64,000 nt of DNA from Erodium maritimum (taxonomy: Eukaryota > Streptophyta > Magnoliopsida > Geraniales > Geraniaceae): positions 61,990,012 to 62,054,011 of the forward strand of contig OY997590.1 of NCBI GenBank assembly GCA_963921825.1. Reading direction: 5' to 3'. A program made the translations under genes and the position numbers. Every line of letters starts with the position of its first letter. The stretch's first letter is position 1. The notes under the pieces are model-generated. The model was given only the letters and a program-made list of their open reading frames with translations, searched no databases and was not told where the DNA came from. Of this stretch, positions 34,014 through 46,281 are shown in pieces.

Positions 34014-34266
34014 ACCTCATGTGTTCTTAGTTCCTATAAATAGAGGTGTCAACTCCTTGTATTAAAATATATATAATCCAACACACCCAACACTCTTATC
34101 TTGTAATAAAGTTCTCAAGAAATTAATAAAAGGTCTCTCTACTCTCTAATTCTCAAGTGTTCTTTCTTGTCTTGCTTGGTAACCAACCTGTAGACATCAA
34201 CCTTCGTATTACTCTGAGCTATTGGTGTCTTTGTATTGGTTCCGATCAAACTTGATTTTTACAACA
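34014..34266 (+). repeat. Truncated 5' LTR of the older copia element
   Basis: Matches 39366-39630 of the 3' LTR from ACCTCATGTGTTCTTAG to TTTTTACAACA. It includes a TATA-like CTATAAATAGAGG (34034-34046) and an AATAAA-type signal (34123-34129). Confidence 0.88.
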
Positions 34267-34308
34267 CGTTATCAGCACGATTTGTCCTACCGTTCAGGTA
34301 TAGAAAGG

Positions 34309-37300
34309 ATGGATAACCTAACAAAGTTCAGTTATACACCCCTCAAATTGGACGGGAAGAATTATTATAAATGGGCGTTGGATACGACTCTCCACTTAAG
34401 ATCTCATAATCTTGGAGACACTATAGTAGAAGGGAATAGCGAATATGTTAAAAACAAAGCCTCGGCCACAATATTAATCTGTCATCATATGCATAAAGAC
34501 CTACGACTTGAATATCTGGCTGACGAAGATACCTTTAGTTTATGGGCTCAGCTCAAAGAGAGATTTAAGCATATGAAAGCAATAGCTATCCCTCGTGCCC
34601 TATATGATTGGTCAAAACTCAGGTTACAATACTTTAAGTCTATAAATGAGTACAATTCGGCCATGTTTAGAATGGTTTCCAAGCTTCGCAATTGTGATGA
34701 AAAGATAATTGACGAGTATATACTTGAGAAAACATTCTCCACATTCCACCCTTCAAATATTCTCCTGCAACAGGAATATCGAGAAAGAAAGTTTAAGAAA
34801 CTCACATACCTGATTGTGTGTCTACTCGATATTTAGCAAAATAACGAGCTATTAATGAAGAACCATAAAACCCGCCATGTAGGCAGTTCTCCATTCCCTG
34901 AAGCGAATGTGACAAGATATGATGGTAGCTCTGGACACAGACGAGGCCGAGAACCCTTTAGAGGTCGAGGTCGAGGTCGTGGACATGGTCGTGGTCGTAG
35001 TCACGATTATGGGCATAGAAATTTCCAACCTTGTGGAAGAGATAAGATGATATAACCCCAGAAGCGGAACCAATATGATAAACATGAGAAAGGAAAGAGC
35101 CCTCAGAACCAGACTCCTAGAAATGCTGAAACTAAGTGTTACCGATGTGGAGGAGCTGATAATTGGTCACGCGTATGTCACGTACCAAGCCACTTGGTGA
35201 AGTTATATCAAGAATCAATCAAGGGAAAGGATAAGATCGTTGAGACAAACTTTATTGATCATGTGAGCCCTGAAGATGCTCTGATCAAGCTTGCAGATCA
35301 TGAGAGCTCTGAAGATGCTTCGGTCAAGCTTACAGTCTTTGACTTCTTTAAGGATGATGACGGAAATGTGGATCATGATTAAAATATGGCTTAACTTGTG
35401 TTTTGTCAGTGTTCCCTTTCTTTTGGGTTAAAGTAACGTGTGTATATGATGTTTTTGTAATCCTTTCTTAAGAATGCAAACTAATGTAATACCTTTTGTT
35501 TGTGAAAGGATATGGATCTCTTACGTGCTTGCATAAATTATGGAGATTTGTGTATTTTTGATTGCGCGACGACACACACAATCTTAACAAACAAGAAATA
35601 TTTTTCTTATCTAACCTTGGTTGAAGTGAATGTTAGCACCATTATGGGTACTGGAAATTTAATAGAAGGCTCCGGAAGAGCTACCTTCATATTAGAAAAT
35701 GGAATAAGGTTGAGTACCCATAATGCTATGTATGCAAGTAGATACAGAAGAAATCTACATAGCTTTAAGGATATTCGTGACAACGGATATCATTTCGAGA
35801 CCAGAAATGATAATGAGACTGAGTTTCTCTATATCACCAGAAGTGATAAAATGGCTAAAAGCATGTACATGAAAAATTACAAGCCCTATCATTAGGTTTG
35901 TATTATACAAACATAAGGCCAATTGAGACCTACGCTAAAATGAACCATAAGTTCATTAATCCAAATGCTTTTATGCTTTGGCACAATCGTCTTAGTCATT
36001 CGGGATCGACGATGATGCGTAGGATTGTTGAAAACTCATGTGGACATTCATTAAAGGGCCAGAAGATCCTAATGTCCAATGAGATATCATGTACAGCTTG
36101 TTCACAAGGAAAATTAGTGGTCCGACCTTCGCTAACCAAGATTAATATTGAATCTCCATCTTTCTTGCACAGGATTCAGGGAAATATATGTGGCTCTATA
36201 CATCCAGCTAGTGGACCATTCAGTTACCTGATAGGCGCATCCAGCAGATGGTCTCATGTATATTTGCTGTCAAAGCGAAATATTGCATTCGCTAAACTGC
36301 TGGCACAAATCATTAAGCTGAGGGCACAGTTCCCTGATCATCCCATTAAATCTATTCGTCTTGATAATGCTGGTGAGTTCACGTCAGGAACGTTTGATCA
36401 TCATTGCATGTTTATAGGGATAACTGTTGAACATTTCGTTGCACATGTCCATACCCAAAATGGTTTGGAAGAATCGTTTATTAACCGTATACAGGTAATT
36501 ACACGTACACTACTGATGCAATCACAATTACCTATTTCTGCTTGGGGACATGATGTATTACATGCTGCATCTTTAATTCGGTTGAGGCCTAGTTCATATC
36601 ACCGATATTCCCATCTACAACTTGCGTGTGGTAATGAACCTGATATATCCCATTTGCGAACCTTTGGTTGCGCTGTGCAAGTGCCGATCGCACCTCCTAA
36701 ACTCACGAAAATGGGACCCCAACGGTGATTGGGTGTTTATATTGGTTTTGATTCTCCATCAATAATCAAGTATCTTGAGCCCTTGACTGCTGACATGTTT
36801 ACTGCAAGATTTCCATACTGTCATTTTGATGGGACATCGTTTCCACCACTAGGTGAGAAAGATAAGCCTCATGAAGTTAAGCCCGAGCTTGATTGGAAAG
36901 TAAGTTCTCTGTCTCATCTTGACCCATGCGCGCCACAGTGTGAGATGGAAGTCCAGAAGATACTTCATCTGCGGAATGTTTCAAATCAAATGTCTGATGC
37001 ATTTCCAGACACGTCAAAGATGACGAGGTCTTATATAGGTGTTATCAATGTATCAGCTAGAATTAAAATCACTGGTGATACTGCAAAGACAACCATCGGA
37101 TCCTCTAGTGCACGCCTGAAGCGTGGGAGACCAGTTGGATCAAAAGACATCGTTCGCCGGAAGCGAAAATGTCAAGAGAATAGAAGGGATGAAAGATCCT
37201 CATTACCAGAAGTAGTTCCAAAAGAACTACCAGAGCCGGTTCCAGGAGAACCGAACGGCCCAGAAGTGCCTCTAATCGGCCCGGAAGTGCCGCCGAACGG

Positions 37301-39042
37301 CCGAGAAGTGATTCTGATCGGCCCGGAAGTAGAACCGGTCGACCAGAAGCTCCGAAAAACTCTAATATTATTGTTGATGAAGTCTTTGCATTCATAGAGG
37401 TTAATGAGATAATCAATGAGTTTGATTTTGAGCCCCGATGCATTGACGAATGCGTCATAGAGATGACTGGCCTATGTGAGAAAAAGCAATTCGGGCATAA
37501 TTGTCTTCATTGGCAAAACACCAAGTCTTTAGGCCATTTCCAAGACACCAGAAGATGTCAAACTTGTTGGTTACAAATGGGTATTTACCCGAAAACGAAA
37601 GGAGAAAAATGAAGTCGCCCAATATAAGGCTAGATTTGTGGCCCAAGGATTCTCTCAACGACTAGGAATCGATTTTATGAGACATATTCCCCAGTAATAG
37701 ATATGATCATTTTTAGGTATTTGATCAACCTATCAGTCTTCGAAGGACTTGATATGTGCATGATGGACGTTGTCACTATTTACCTATATGGTAATTTGGA
37801 CACTGATATCTATATGAAACTCTCCGATGGATTGAGATTGCTTGAAGCAATTATAGATATCCCCAGAGATATGTGTTCCATAAAGTTACAGAAGCTATGT
37901 ATGGACTGAAGCAATCTGGTAGGGTGTGGTACCATCGCATAAGCGAGTACCTTACCAGAGAAGGCTATAAGAGTGATGTCATATGTCCATGTGTGTTCAT
38001 CAAGAAAACGAACTATGGTTTCGTGATTATAGCAGTATATGTTGATGACATAAATCTGATTGGGACTCTTGAAGAGATCTTTAAAGTTGTTGAGTACCTG
38101 AAAAGAGAATTCGAGATAAAAGATTTAGGCAAAACTAGACATTGTCTCGGCCTGCAGCTCGAGCACATGTCTGATGGCATTTTGATCCATCAATCTGCAT
38201 ATGTTGAAAAGCTCCTAAAGCGCTTTAGCATTGAAAATGCTCATCCACTCAGTACTCCAATGGTAGTCCGATCTTTAGATTCAAAGAAAGATTCATTCCG
38301 TCCCAAAGAAGCAGATGAAAAGATACTTGGTCCTGATGTACCATATCTAGATGTTATTGGGGGTTTGTTATATTTGGCACAATGTACGCGACCTGACATA
38401 GCGTTCGCAGTAAATGTACTTGCCAGGTTCAGTTCAGAACCCACTCGACGATATTGGAACGATATCAAGCATATGCTTCGTTATCTAAGCGGGACCAGAG
38501 ATTTGGGACTTATGTATTCTAAGTCCAGGAGGAGTGTTGGCCTGGTTAGATATGCGGATGCAGACTATTTATCAGATCCTCACAAAGCTCGCTCCCAGAC
38601 AAGATATGTTTTCACCAACAGTGAAACAGCCATATCATGGCGCTCTACGAAGCAGACTTTGGTTGCGACGTCCTCAAATCACTCATAAATAGTAGCGCTA
38701 CATGAAGCTAGCCGAGAATGTGTGTTCTTGTGTTCTGTTATCAAGCATGTGCTATGCTCGATTGGCTCTCCTCCGTCAAACTCTCCTTCCATTATATATG
38801 AAGACAATACAGCTTGTATTACTCAAGTCAGAGGAGGCTATATCAAAGGATATAGGATCAAGCACATCTCTCCGAAGTTCTGTTATACTCATGAGCTCCA
38901 GTAGATTAATGAGATAGATTTCAAGTAGATTAGGTCATGTGAGAACCTTACATATTTGTTTACTAAAGCATTGCCGACTTCTACCTTTGAGAAGCTAGTT
39001 TACAGAATCGGCATGTGTCGCCTTAGCAAGCAACCAAAGTAG
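34309..39042 (+). pseudogene. gag-pol of the older copia element, many stops
   Basis: Gag starts at 34309 (MDNLTKFSYTPLKLDGKNYY), followed by an Arg/Gly-rich stretch. The knuckle reads CYRCGGADNWSRVC, with Asn where His is expected. The protease region shows DCATTHTILTNKKYF (35560-35605). Integrase has LWHNRLSH, RLDNAGEFTSG and HTQNGLEESF. A Pro/Glu-rich segment with repeated GPEVP units follows (37250-37350). RT pieces include YKARFVAQGFSQR, AMYGLKQSGRVWYHR and YVDD (38040). RNase H lies near 38550-38900, and the C-terminus ends KQPK at 39042. In-frame stops lie at 34834, 35053, 36726 and elsewhere, with frame changes near 37400-37900 and 38690. Not functional. Confidence 0.9.
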
Positions 39043-39278
39043 CCTGTCTGAAGTCAGGGGGAGATAAATTTTATGCGCCGCACTCTTTTTCCCTTATCCA
39101 AGTTTTGTCCCACAAGGTTTTCTTGGAAAAGTTTTTAACGAGGCAACATCAAGCACAACTTCAAGCACTTTTGTGAATTGCACTCTTTTCCTTACAGGTT
39201 TTGTCCCACTGGGTTTTCTTGAGGAGGCTTTTAACGAGGCACTTGATCGTGAAGCGCATTGTTGTGTCTAAGGGGGAG

Positions 39279-39630
39279 TGTTATGAAGTGACATCCTAAT
39301 GCCACATGTGGCCACCACAATTAGCATGCCACCACTAATTGCATGTTAGTAGTATATGTGGCATTACCTCATGTGTTCTTAGTTCCTATAAATAGAGGTG
39401 CCAACTCCTTATATTAGAATATATACAATCCAACACACCACAACACACACCCAACACTCTCATCTTGTAGTAAAGTTCTCAAGAAATTAATAAAAGTTCT
39501 CTCTACTCTCTAATTCTCAAGTGTTCTTTCTTGTCTTGCTTGGTAACAAACCCGTAGACACCAACCTTCGTATTACTCTAAGCTATTGGTGTCTTGGTGT
39601 TGGTTCTGATCAAACTTGATTTTTACAACA
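39279..39630 (+). repeat. 3' LTR of the older copia element
   Basis: Complete LTR with TG...CA ends, directly after a purine tract. It carries the U3 part that is missing at the 5' end (39279-39365), a TATA-like CTATAAATAGAGG (39388-39400) and a poly-A signal region (39490-39496). Confidence 0.88.
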
Positions 39631-40195
39631 TTAACAATACTTAAAGTCTTTATACATAACTTCCGAGCATCGAGAGTCTAAGAGACCGCAAATTAGGTTT
39701 TCAAAAAAAAAATCTTACCTCATCGTCTTCGATACAACAACCACCCCCATGTCTCACCCTTCATCCTCACCAGACTTTGACTATCACAGCCCCCAACCAC
39801 CGACCCGCCGCCCTTCTTCGCCAAACCAGTAAATGGTTCCATCGCCTCTCCAATCGATGGGAAACCCGACTTATCGCTCCCCTTTACATGTCATGGCTGC
39901 ATCGAAGGTAGAACATGGACTAGAAGTCACTCCGGAGTGCACCAACGCCTCTGATCGGCCTCGACCCCCCCCCCCCCTCGGGAATCTTAAGCCCCAACCT
40001 GACCAAGCCTTCGACTCCCTCAGGAAAAAGCAGGGAACATCATTTCAAGCCCCCTGGAGATCGAAGAGTCATTTCTACAACTCCGTTGTCCCTTACCCTC
40101 GTGTGGCCTCCGACACGTCCTTCCCGATCCACGGCCAGGCCGAAGTAGTCACAGTCCCCTAGTCTCCCGTTTCCCTATTGGGAAGATGAGGAGGA

Positions 40196-40915
40196 AGAAC
40201 TAGAAGTCCCGATTAGAGTTGTCCCAGCGACGACAGACGCACCGTACCGCTTCTCTCTGGCTAGAAGGGTTGCGAGTTTAGGGAGGCACAACACCACTAC
40301 CCTTTGTGCGGTGATGTTCAACAATTGGAAGGTCGATGATCTAGAGGTGGAGTGCCTCAACAAGGATGTGGTGGCGTTTCACTTCCCGTCAAGGGTTGCA
40401 ATGGAGTCCATCCGTCATTGGGACCCTTACTGTTTTAGTGGATACTCATTGCTTCTGGTCCCTCTCTATCCGTGCATGGGGGCAAGCTCTATTCACTTCG
40501 CCTACATGGAGATCGGGGTCAGAGCAACGAATGTCACGGGGATGCCCGAAACACCTCAATTTGAGCCCTCGTTATTGCTGCCCTGGGTACAGAGGTAATT
40601 TTTGCATCAATCCCGACCCTTCGTCGGTCAGATTATTTTTTGTGGTTTCCTGTGAGTATTGATGTGGACAGGCTTCTACGAAGACACATTCAGCTTCGGT
40701 TCCCGGGAAAGCTTACATCTTCATTAGTGGGTCTCCAATATGAGAGACTCCCGGGATTCTGTGTTCGATGTGGCAGACTGAACCATCGCATTGATGCATG
40801 CAAAGCCCATCTTCTTGGGGTGGGTCGAGAAGAGGTTCGGTATGATGACTCAATTCGAGCCCTAATGGGGTTGAATGTGGATATCTCCTCTAGACAAAAT
40901 GGAAGGAACCTATAG
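40196..40915 (+). pseudogene. LINE ORF1 remnant: DUF4283 and CX2CX4HX4C zinc knuckle
   Basis: RFSLARRVASLGRHNTTTLC, then FNNWKVDDLEVECLNKDVVA and AFHFPSRVAMESIRHWDPYC resemble the DUF4283 domain of plant LINE-encoded proteins. After a frame change near 40470-40640 comes PGFCVRCGRLNHRIDACK, the zinc knuckle with C-X2-C-X4-H-X4-C spacing. The frame stops at 40915. Such proteins bind LINE RNA. Confidence 0.7.
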
Positions 40916-40932
40916 CACCTTAGGAGACCTCA

Positions 40933-42017
40933 GTGGATGATCTCCTCACCTCCTTGTCCCTTGACCCAATTTTGGTATCTTCAGGTGGTCGAGAAACGCC
41001 AGTGTTCACTCCATCACAGGGGATTCGTCAAGGCGATCCTTTCTCACCTGATTTATTCTTGTTTTGTGTGGAAGGCTTATCCCAGCTCCTCATGACAGCA
41101 CAAAAAAAAATAGGAACATTCACAAGGTCATAGTGGCACGAGGGGCGATAGTTATGTCTCACATGTTTTTCGCCGACGATGCATGGAATATTAGGCTCAT
41201 TCGAGGACATCTCGAGCCAGGTACTAATTTACACAAATCATCGGGGGTTTTTTCAGCACATATACCCCAAAGGATATCCGTCGGGAATATTTTGACATCT
41301 TGTCCATTGGAGAGACTTCGACGACGTTCATGTACTTAGGGGTTCCGAATATGATTGGGCAAAACCGGAACCAGGCCATGGCTTACTTGGGTGATTGAAT
41401 TGTCACCAGAATTAGATCTTGGGACGACAAGCTCTTATGTCGGTAGGGAGAGAGGTTATGATTCGCTCGGTACTGACCTCTCTACATGTCTATATTATGG
41501 TTTTATTTCGAGTCCCGAAGTGTATTATAAACGCTTACATGTGGCGCTAGCCAAGTTGTGGTGGGAGAGGAAAACAATGGAAGCAAGGTCCATTATTTGG
41601 CAAGATTTGGATAAATTATGTACACCCAAGACATATGGCGGTATGGGTTTTCTCCTTCTACAGGATGTCAACACAGTCATCTTAGGGAAAGAGACTTGGG
41701 GACTGATACATAGACCACAGTCGTTGGTCGCTAGAGTACTGAAGGCTAAGTACTTCTTGAGTACAGAACTTTTACATTCAAACGATGGCTTGAATTTGAG
41801 CTTTACCTACTCCAATATATTTTCTACACAAACACTCCTTATGTATGACCTTCAGATTTCCATAGGGGACGACCAAACAACATCTACCATCGGTACCCCT
41901 TGGTTGATAGGTTCGGAGGCCTGGATCCAAATAGTATCCCAAAATATAGAGGCAGCTCCGGTGGCGAGTTTGATGACCCATGGGACTAAATGTTGGGATA
42001 TGACCCTAATTCGATAA
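40933..42017 (+). pseudogene. LINE reverse transcriptase remnant
   Basis: Frame 40933-41133 has SQGIRQGDPFSPDLFLF. A second frame at 41155-41180 has HMFFADDA (catalytic FADD box). A third at 41355-42017 has AKLWWERKTMEARSIIWQDL, then KLCTPKTYGGMGFLLLQDVN and LVARVLKAKYF, the conserved C-terminal block of plant LINE RT. At least two frameshifts. The N-terminal half of RT is absent. Confidence 0.75.
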
Positions 42018-42659
42018 ATTATTAGCGAGCATGACAAGGAGCGCATCCTTGGGGGTACCATTATCGGAGGAGAGGGACATTAATGAATGGTATTGAGTGG
42101 ATGATAAGAATGGTCTTTACTCTAATGAAGTAGGGTACAAAATATAGGCTAACATCAGGTAAGAAGACCGCATGAATGGAGAACTAACAACATGGGTGTC
42201 CATATAGAGCATACCTATCCATCATCTCTTGAGAATATTCTTGTGCAGGTGACTCTCCAACACATTACATATATCGTCGAATCTTGAATAACGTTTTGTC
42301 CACGTCTCCCCATTGTGTGCTTTCTGTGGTAGGTCAAGGGAAACGATCAGTCACCTATTCATCTACCGCGGTTTTGCAAAGATCTATTGGTCCTACTTGG
42401 GGCCCCCCCTCAAATCTAGGACCAGGACTACATTTCGCTTATTGGTGGGAAAACGTCACGAGTGATACAAACCCATGTTGGATGGCTGAGATACTCTACT
42501 TCCTATGGAAGATCTGGGAAAGGCAGGAATGCACTGGTATGGGTATCCATCTCCTCGTATGTCATCGGGGTGGAGTCGGTTGCTAAGGTGAACTTGTTAG
42601 CATGTCGTGAGGCAAACTCCATAGAAGTGATCCCTAGGCTACCGTCCACTCGGTTTCCA

Positions 42660-43060
42660 TCTAATTTTATCTCTCCGCCCCTAGGGACGACCACCATTAA
42701 TGTAGATGAGGCGGTGTTCTAGGATTCCTCTCAATCGGCGTGGGACTTATAACCCGAACCAATGACGGGTTGGTTAGTTTGGCCGCAAATGGGGAGTTCG
42801 AGGGCGTTTGGTCCCCACTGATGATTGAGACCTATGCAATTAGTACAACTTTAAAGAACATCTCGGCATTAGGAGATGAATCGATTGTGATCCGATCAGA
42901 CGCCCAGGCTCTAATCAACATGATCTTGAGTGGACCCCCACCCTCATCCCTAGTAGGCACAATAATCCGGATTTTCGTCACTTGCTTCTCCAAAAAGAGA
43001 GTAATACTCTCAGGTTTGTTAAAATAACTACGAATAAAGCATCTCATTGGCTATCTAGGG
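42660..43060 (+). pseudogene. LINE RNase H domain remnant
   Basis: TTINVDEAVF (first Asp), then after a stop and frame change GLITRTNDGLVSLAANGEFE, ETYAISTTLKNIS (Glu) and IVIRSDAQALINMILSG (second Asp). This is the D-E-D pattern of RNase H type I found at the C-terminus of many plant LINE ORF2 proteins. The frame ends in the 3' part before the poly-A tract. Confidence 0.7.
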
Positions 43061-43145
43061 AGGCTCGTTCTACGTGTGTTCTCCCTTTTCGTCACCTTTT
43101 ACCTGACGCACTTCATTGTATTATCCCTTTTCATTCAAAAAAAAA

Positions 43146-44987
43146 TCTCATAAACGATCTTGCATACTTATACCTTCCCCTTTTTTTCCACTTCCATGAC
43201 CTTAATTTTTTAAGGATAAATTCTAATAATATGCATTCAAACAATTTTTAGCGCAAGTTTGTTGTGTTCATTTGTTCTTTTCAAAAACGTATTTAAACCT
43301 TCTATTTATAAAAAACAATCTCTTTTAACTTTCAAAAGAATTCGTATAAAAAACTAATGTATCATTTAATAATCATTAAATTTTCAAATAAATGTTGTTC
43401 GATTGTGCACAATATTTTGTGTGAATTTGATGAACAAAAATATCAATCTAGGTTTGTGGGAGGTGGAGGAAGTGGCGATGGTCGAGGTTTAGGTCATTTT
43501 CACACTGATGGAGGAGGATTGGGTTAGGGTTTCGAGAGAGGAATTTGGGGAGACAATTTTTGAAATTAATGGAAAATTTTGTCAATTTTTTGGAGTTTTC
43601 CATCCGAATTTATGGAAATTTTTAAAAATTAAAAGGAATCATTGTCTTATAATAATAAATGAAATGTATAATTACGTGTTTGAAAAAAATAGTGAGAATA
43701 ACACATTTATATTAAAAAAATTATTCAAGACATATTGGAGAGATCTTTTTAAAATAAAAAGGATGTAGTCCGATAAAAAAAGAAAACATATCATGAAAAG
43801 TGAATCTATATGAAAATATTGGATCATATCTCCATTGTTATTCTCGCCAGTACGCCAAAAACATCATACACACAACTATAAGGGAACAAATTATTTCTCT
43901 AAACTTTGGTGTATCTCGATGTCTTGTCTTTGATCATAGTGGGATGCCTTTTCCGATGCTTGTGCGTATATCGTTGGAATCTGGTCAAGCTGTGCCTCCT
44001 CGAGGCTGCTAATGGTGTTGGTCGTAGCTCGACGATGCACGATTCCGATCCGGACATAAGCTCAACGGGAATCTGTCTTCCTTGCGGTGGAGTTCGCTAC
44101 TGGCCGGTTCTGGTGTAGCTTCATACTCAGTGGTTCGTTTTTTAGCGGTTGTGGCTTTTGATGAGTCCTTCTTCAGGATGCAAATATCAGTTCATCTCTT
44201 TGTTGGTATTCTTTGTGTTCGGACTAGCTGAAGAGGGTTGGATCTCTAGGGTCTCGTCCTAGATCTACCTCTTGTTACAGATTTGGTGGGTCGGGTTTCA
44301 GGCTGTCTATCCAGTCGTTTGAGGTCCCGATCCTCAACGTTATGTCGAGTGCTTTTTCAAACTTAACTTTTGGTTCATCATCCTCTCGTTCCTCAATTTG
44401 TAAGTTCTCTCCTCCCTTATCCACGTTTAGTGGAGGGGGCGTGTCTGTCCCGGTGTTGACCAGAGTCGAGTGTTCTTACCTGTTTGGCTTTGTTGTTGAA
44501 TTGTTCTATTTTGAGGTCGATGGGTGTGGTTCCGTCATTTACGGTGCTACCCACCGACATGTCGACATCGATTTCGAATGGTGTCGGCGAACTGGTTTTC
44601 TGCATGTTCTGGGACTGTTGCAGCTTGAAACGTCACACTCTTAGTGCTTCATGGTTGAAAAATCTAGTTATTAAGACCTTACTTGTTTTATTGTTTAGAA
44701 CTTTATGGTTAGAAAATTTAGGGGGTTAGATCTTTTTACTGGTTTTCCTGTACTTAAAGTTTGTAAAATCTGATTCTCAAATCATCTGATTCTCAAACCA
44801 TCTGTTTCGTTTTGTCCCTGTACACTAGTGCTCCGGTTTGTAATAAGTTGAAATTCTATAATTTGAATTCTCTTTGGTTGTACCGTTACGATTATATAAG
44901 CCATTATTTAGATTTTCTGTACTCTTCTCTCACTTTAAAAGAGATTTTAATTTTAATTTATTATGTTTGATAATGAAAAAAAAATGA
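43146..44987. other. AT-rich spacer and a LINE-like 3' tail
   Basis: 43146-43800 is AT-rich without genes. 43900-44700 is T/G-rich text resembling a retroelement 3' UTR. It ends TTTGATAATG followed by nine A (44976-44984), the usual end of a plant LINE in plus orientation. No ORF2 domain is present, so this would be a strongly 5'-truncated copy. The start and target duplication could not be defined. Confidence 0.4.
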
Positions 44988-45720
44988 GATGAACCATATA
45001 TAAAATACAAAATACCTATATGCCTATATGGTTCAAGGTTCATCATTGAAAAACCCTACTCTAGTTACTGTTCCATTCTTTCTCATCACTCTATGCTCTT
45101 CTTTTCATGTGCAACTCGAGTCACTTTAATCGGATATATATTCCAGCTTTCAACACTACCGCGTTCCAAAGTAAAGATACTTTGATCTCATACATCACAA
45201 CGATGCAATCTTCGTCTATATCCTTGATCCCTTTCTAGAACTTGTTCCTTTTAATCTTTATAGTCAAGAGAACCCTGTAATGTTATTCTCCCCTGCAAAT
45301 TCATATACCAATCTCTTCTCAAGTGGGATGTGATAATTATGGTTAATGCAGAGTGAGAGAGTTGTAAAGTCGTTTCATATTTAAAGTAATCAAAATTTAT
45401 TTAATCAAGTAAATAGCATATTTACTCTAATGATTAGGGCTTAAGTGGTGATAACAATACAAAAATCACACTTTATTTGGTTTCACAGAATTCTCCTTTG
45501 GTCATCCTGATTCAAAAGCTCGGTGGTTTTGCTGTCTAAGCAACGCAACGGCTTGATTGTGGTGGAAGGTTCTTGGCTCCTAGACTCTGTCCTTCGTGAG
45601 CTGTAGTGGCCCTTTTCCCGGCATCGGTCTCTTTGGTATGTTTGTGAGTAGGGTCGGGGTAGTGGTTTCCGTCAAGATTGGTTTGTGTGGTGGTTTTGGT
45701 GTCAGATCTTTGCGGACTAG

Positions 45721-46014
45721 AGTGGGTTCGTGCTTGGTATAATCACATGCCTTATCTTATGGTCTCGTTTGGTGTTGGCCGGCGAGGGGTTACCGGTCAA
45801 GGTATCGGAACGCTCATCTCGACTGTCTCGGTTAACCGGATCCTGATCACTTTGTATTGCGGTTTGCTCGGAGTCAAAGCTTGTTCAATGCGGCTTTTGG
45901 TGTGGCATTCCGCTTCTCTGCATAGTCTTTCTGGGTAGGTGTTGGCTCGTGCTCGGTATAATTACAGGCCTTCCCCTTTCGGTCCCGCTTGGTGTTGGCC
46001 GACGAGGGGTTACC
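45721..46014 (+). repeat. Tandem duplication of period 220, second unit interrupted at 46014
   Basis: GGTGTTGGCCGGCGAGGGGTTACC (45771-45794) recurs as GGTGTTGGCCGACGAGGGGTTACC (45991-46014), and the preceding 50 bases are also similar (GGTATAATCACATGCC versus GGTATAATTACAGGCC). The second unit is split by the LTR at 46015-57722 and resumes at 57728 with GGTCTCAGTTTCGGAAC, parallel to GGTCAAGGTATCGGAAC at 45795. The first unit thus shows what the empty site looked like. Confidence 0.75.
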
Positions 46015-46281
46015 TGTCACGCCCCAATTTCAGCTAACCGAACTCGGGACGCGAACGTTTAAAATAAGAAAACACTTTGAAACCATTTCCATTAAAATAC
46101 TTTACAATACCAGTTTAGTTCAACAAAATAATAAATACAATTTAAAACACGTCCCAACAAGTGGACCAAAAGCATGGTATCCGTAGCTAGACTCAAAAAC
46201 ACCCAGAAACCCGCTTCAAGCTTCAGAAGCTCACCTAGTCCAGCCTACGAACGGTACCTGTAGGAAAAGCAGCTAGGGGTG

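Larger units (their letters stand above)
34014..39630 (+). mobile_element. Older Ty1/copia element of another lineage, 5' LTR truncated
   Basis: 3' LTR 39279-39630 (352 bases, TGTTATGAAG...TTTTTACAACA), preceded by the polypurine tract AAGGGGGAG. The 5' LTR copy covers only 34014-34266 and lacks the first 87 bases of the 3' LTR. About 14 base differences and one 12-base gap separate the LTRs (about 5% divergence), so this is much older than copies 1-3. After the 5' LTR comes CGTTATCAGCACGA rather than the usual initiator-Met site. No target duplication is visible because the left end is missing. Gag-pol is heavily mutated. Confidence 0.88.
39760..43145 (+). mobile_element. Internally deleted LINE with RNase H (plant Ta11-like)
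   Basis: The plus-strand non-LTR remnant ends in a poly-A tract at 43137-43145. Order of pieces: DUF4283 and CCHC knuckle (about 40196-40915), then directly an RT middle part (GIRQGDPFSPDLFLFCVEGL, 41020-41085), FADD (41170), the RT C-terminal part (41500-41990) and RNase H (42690-43060). The endonuclease and the first part of RT are missing, a loss of well over 1 kb. The 5' limit is uncertain, and no target duplication was found. Confidence 0.75.
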
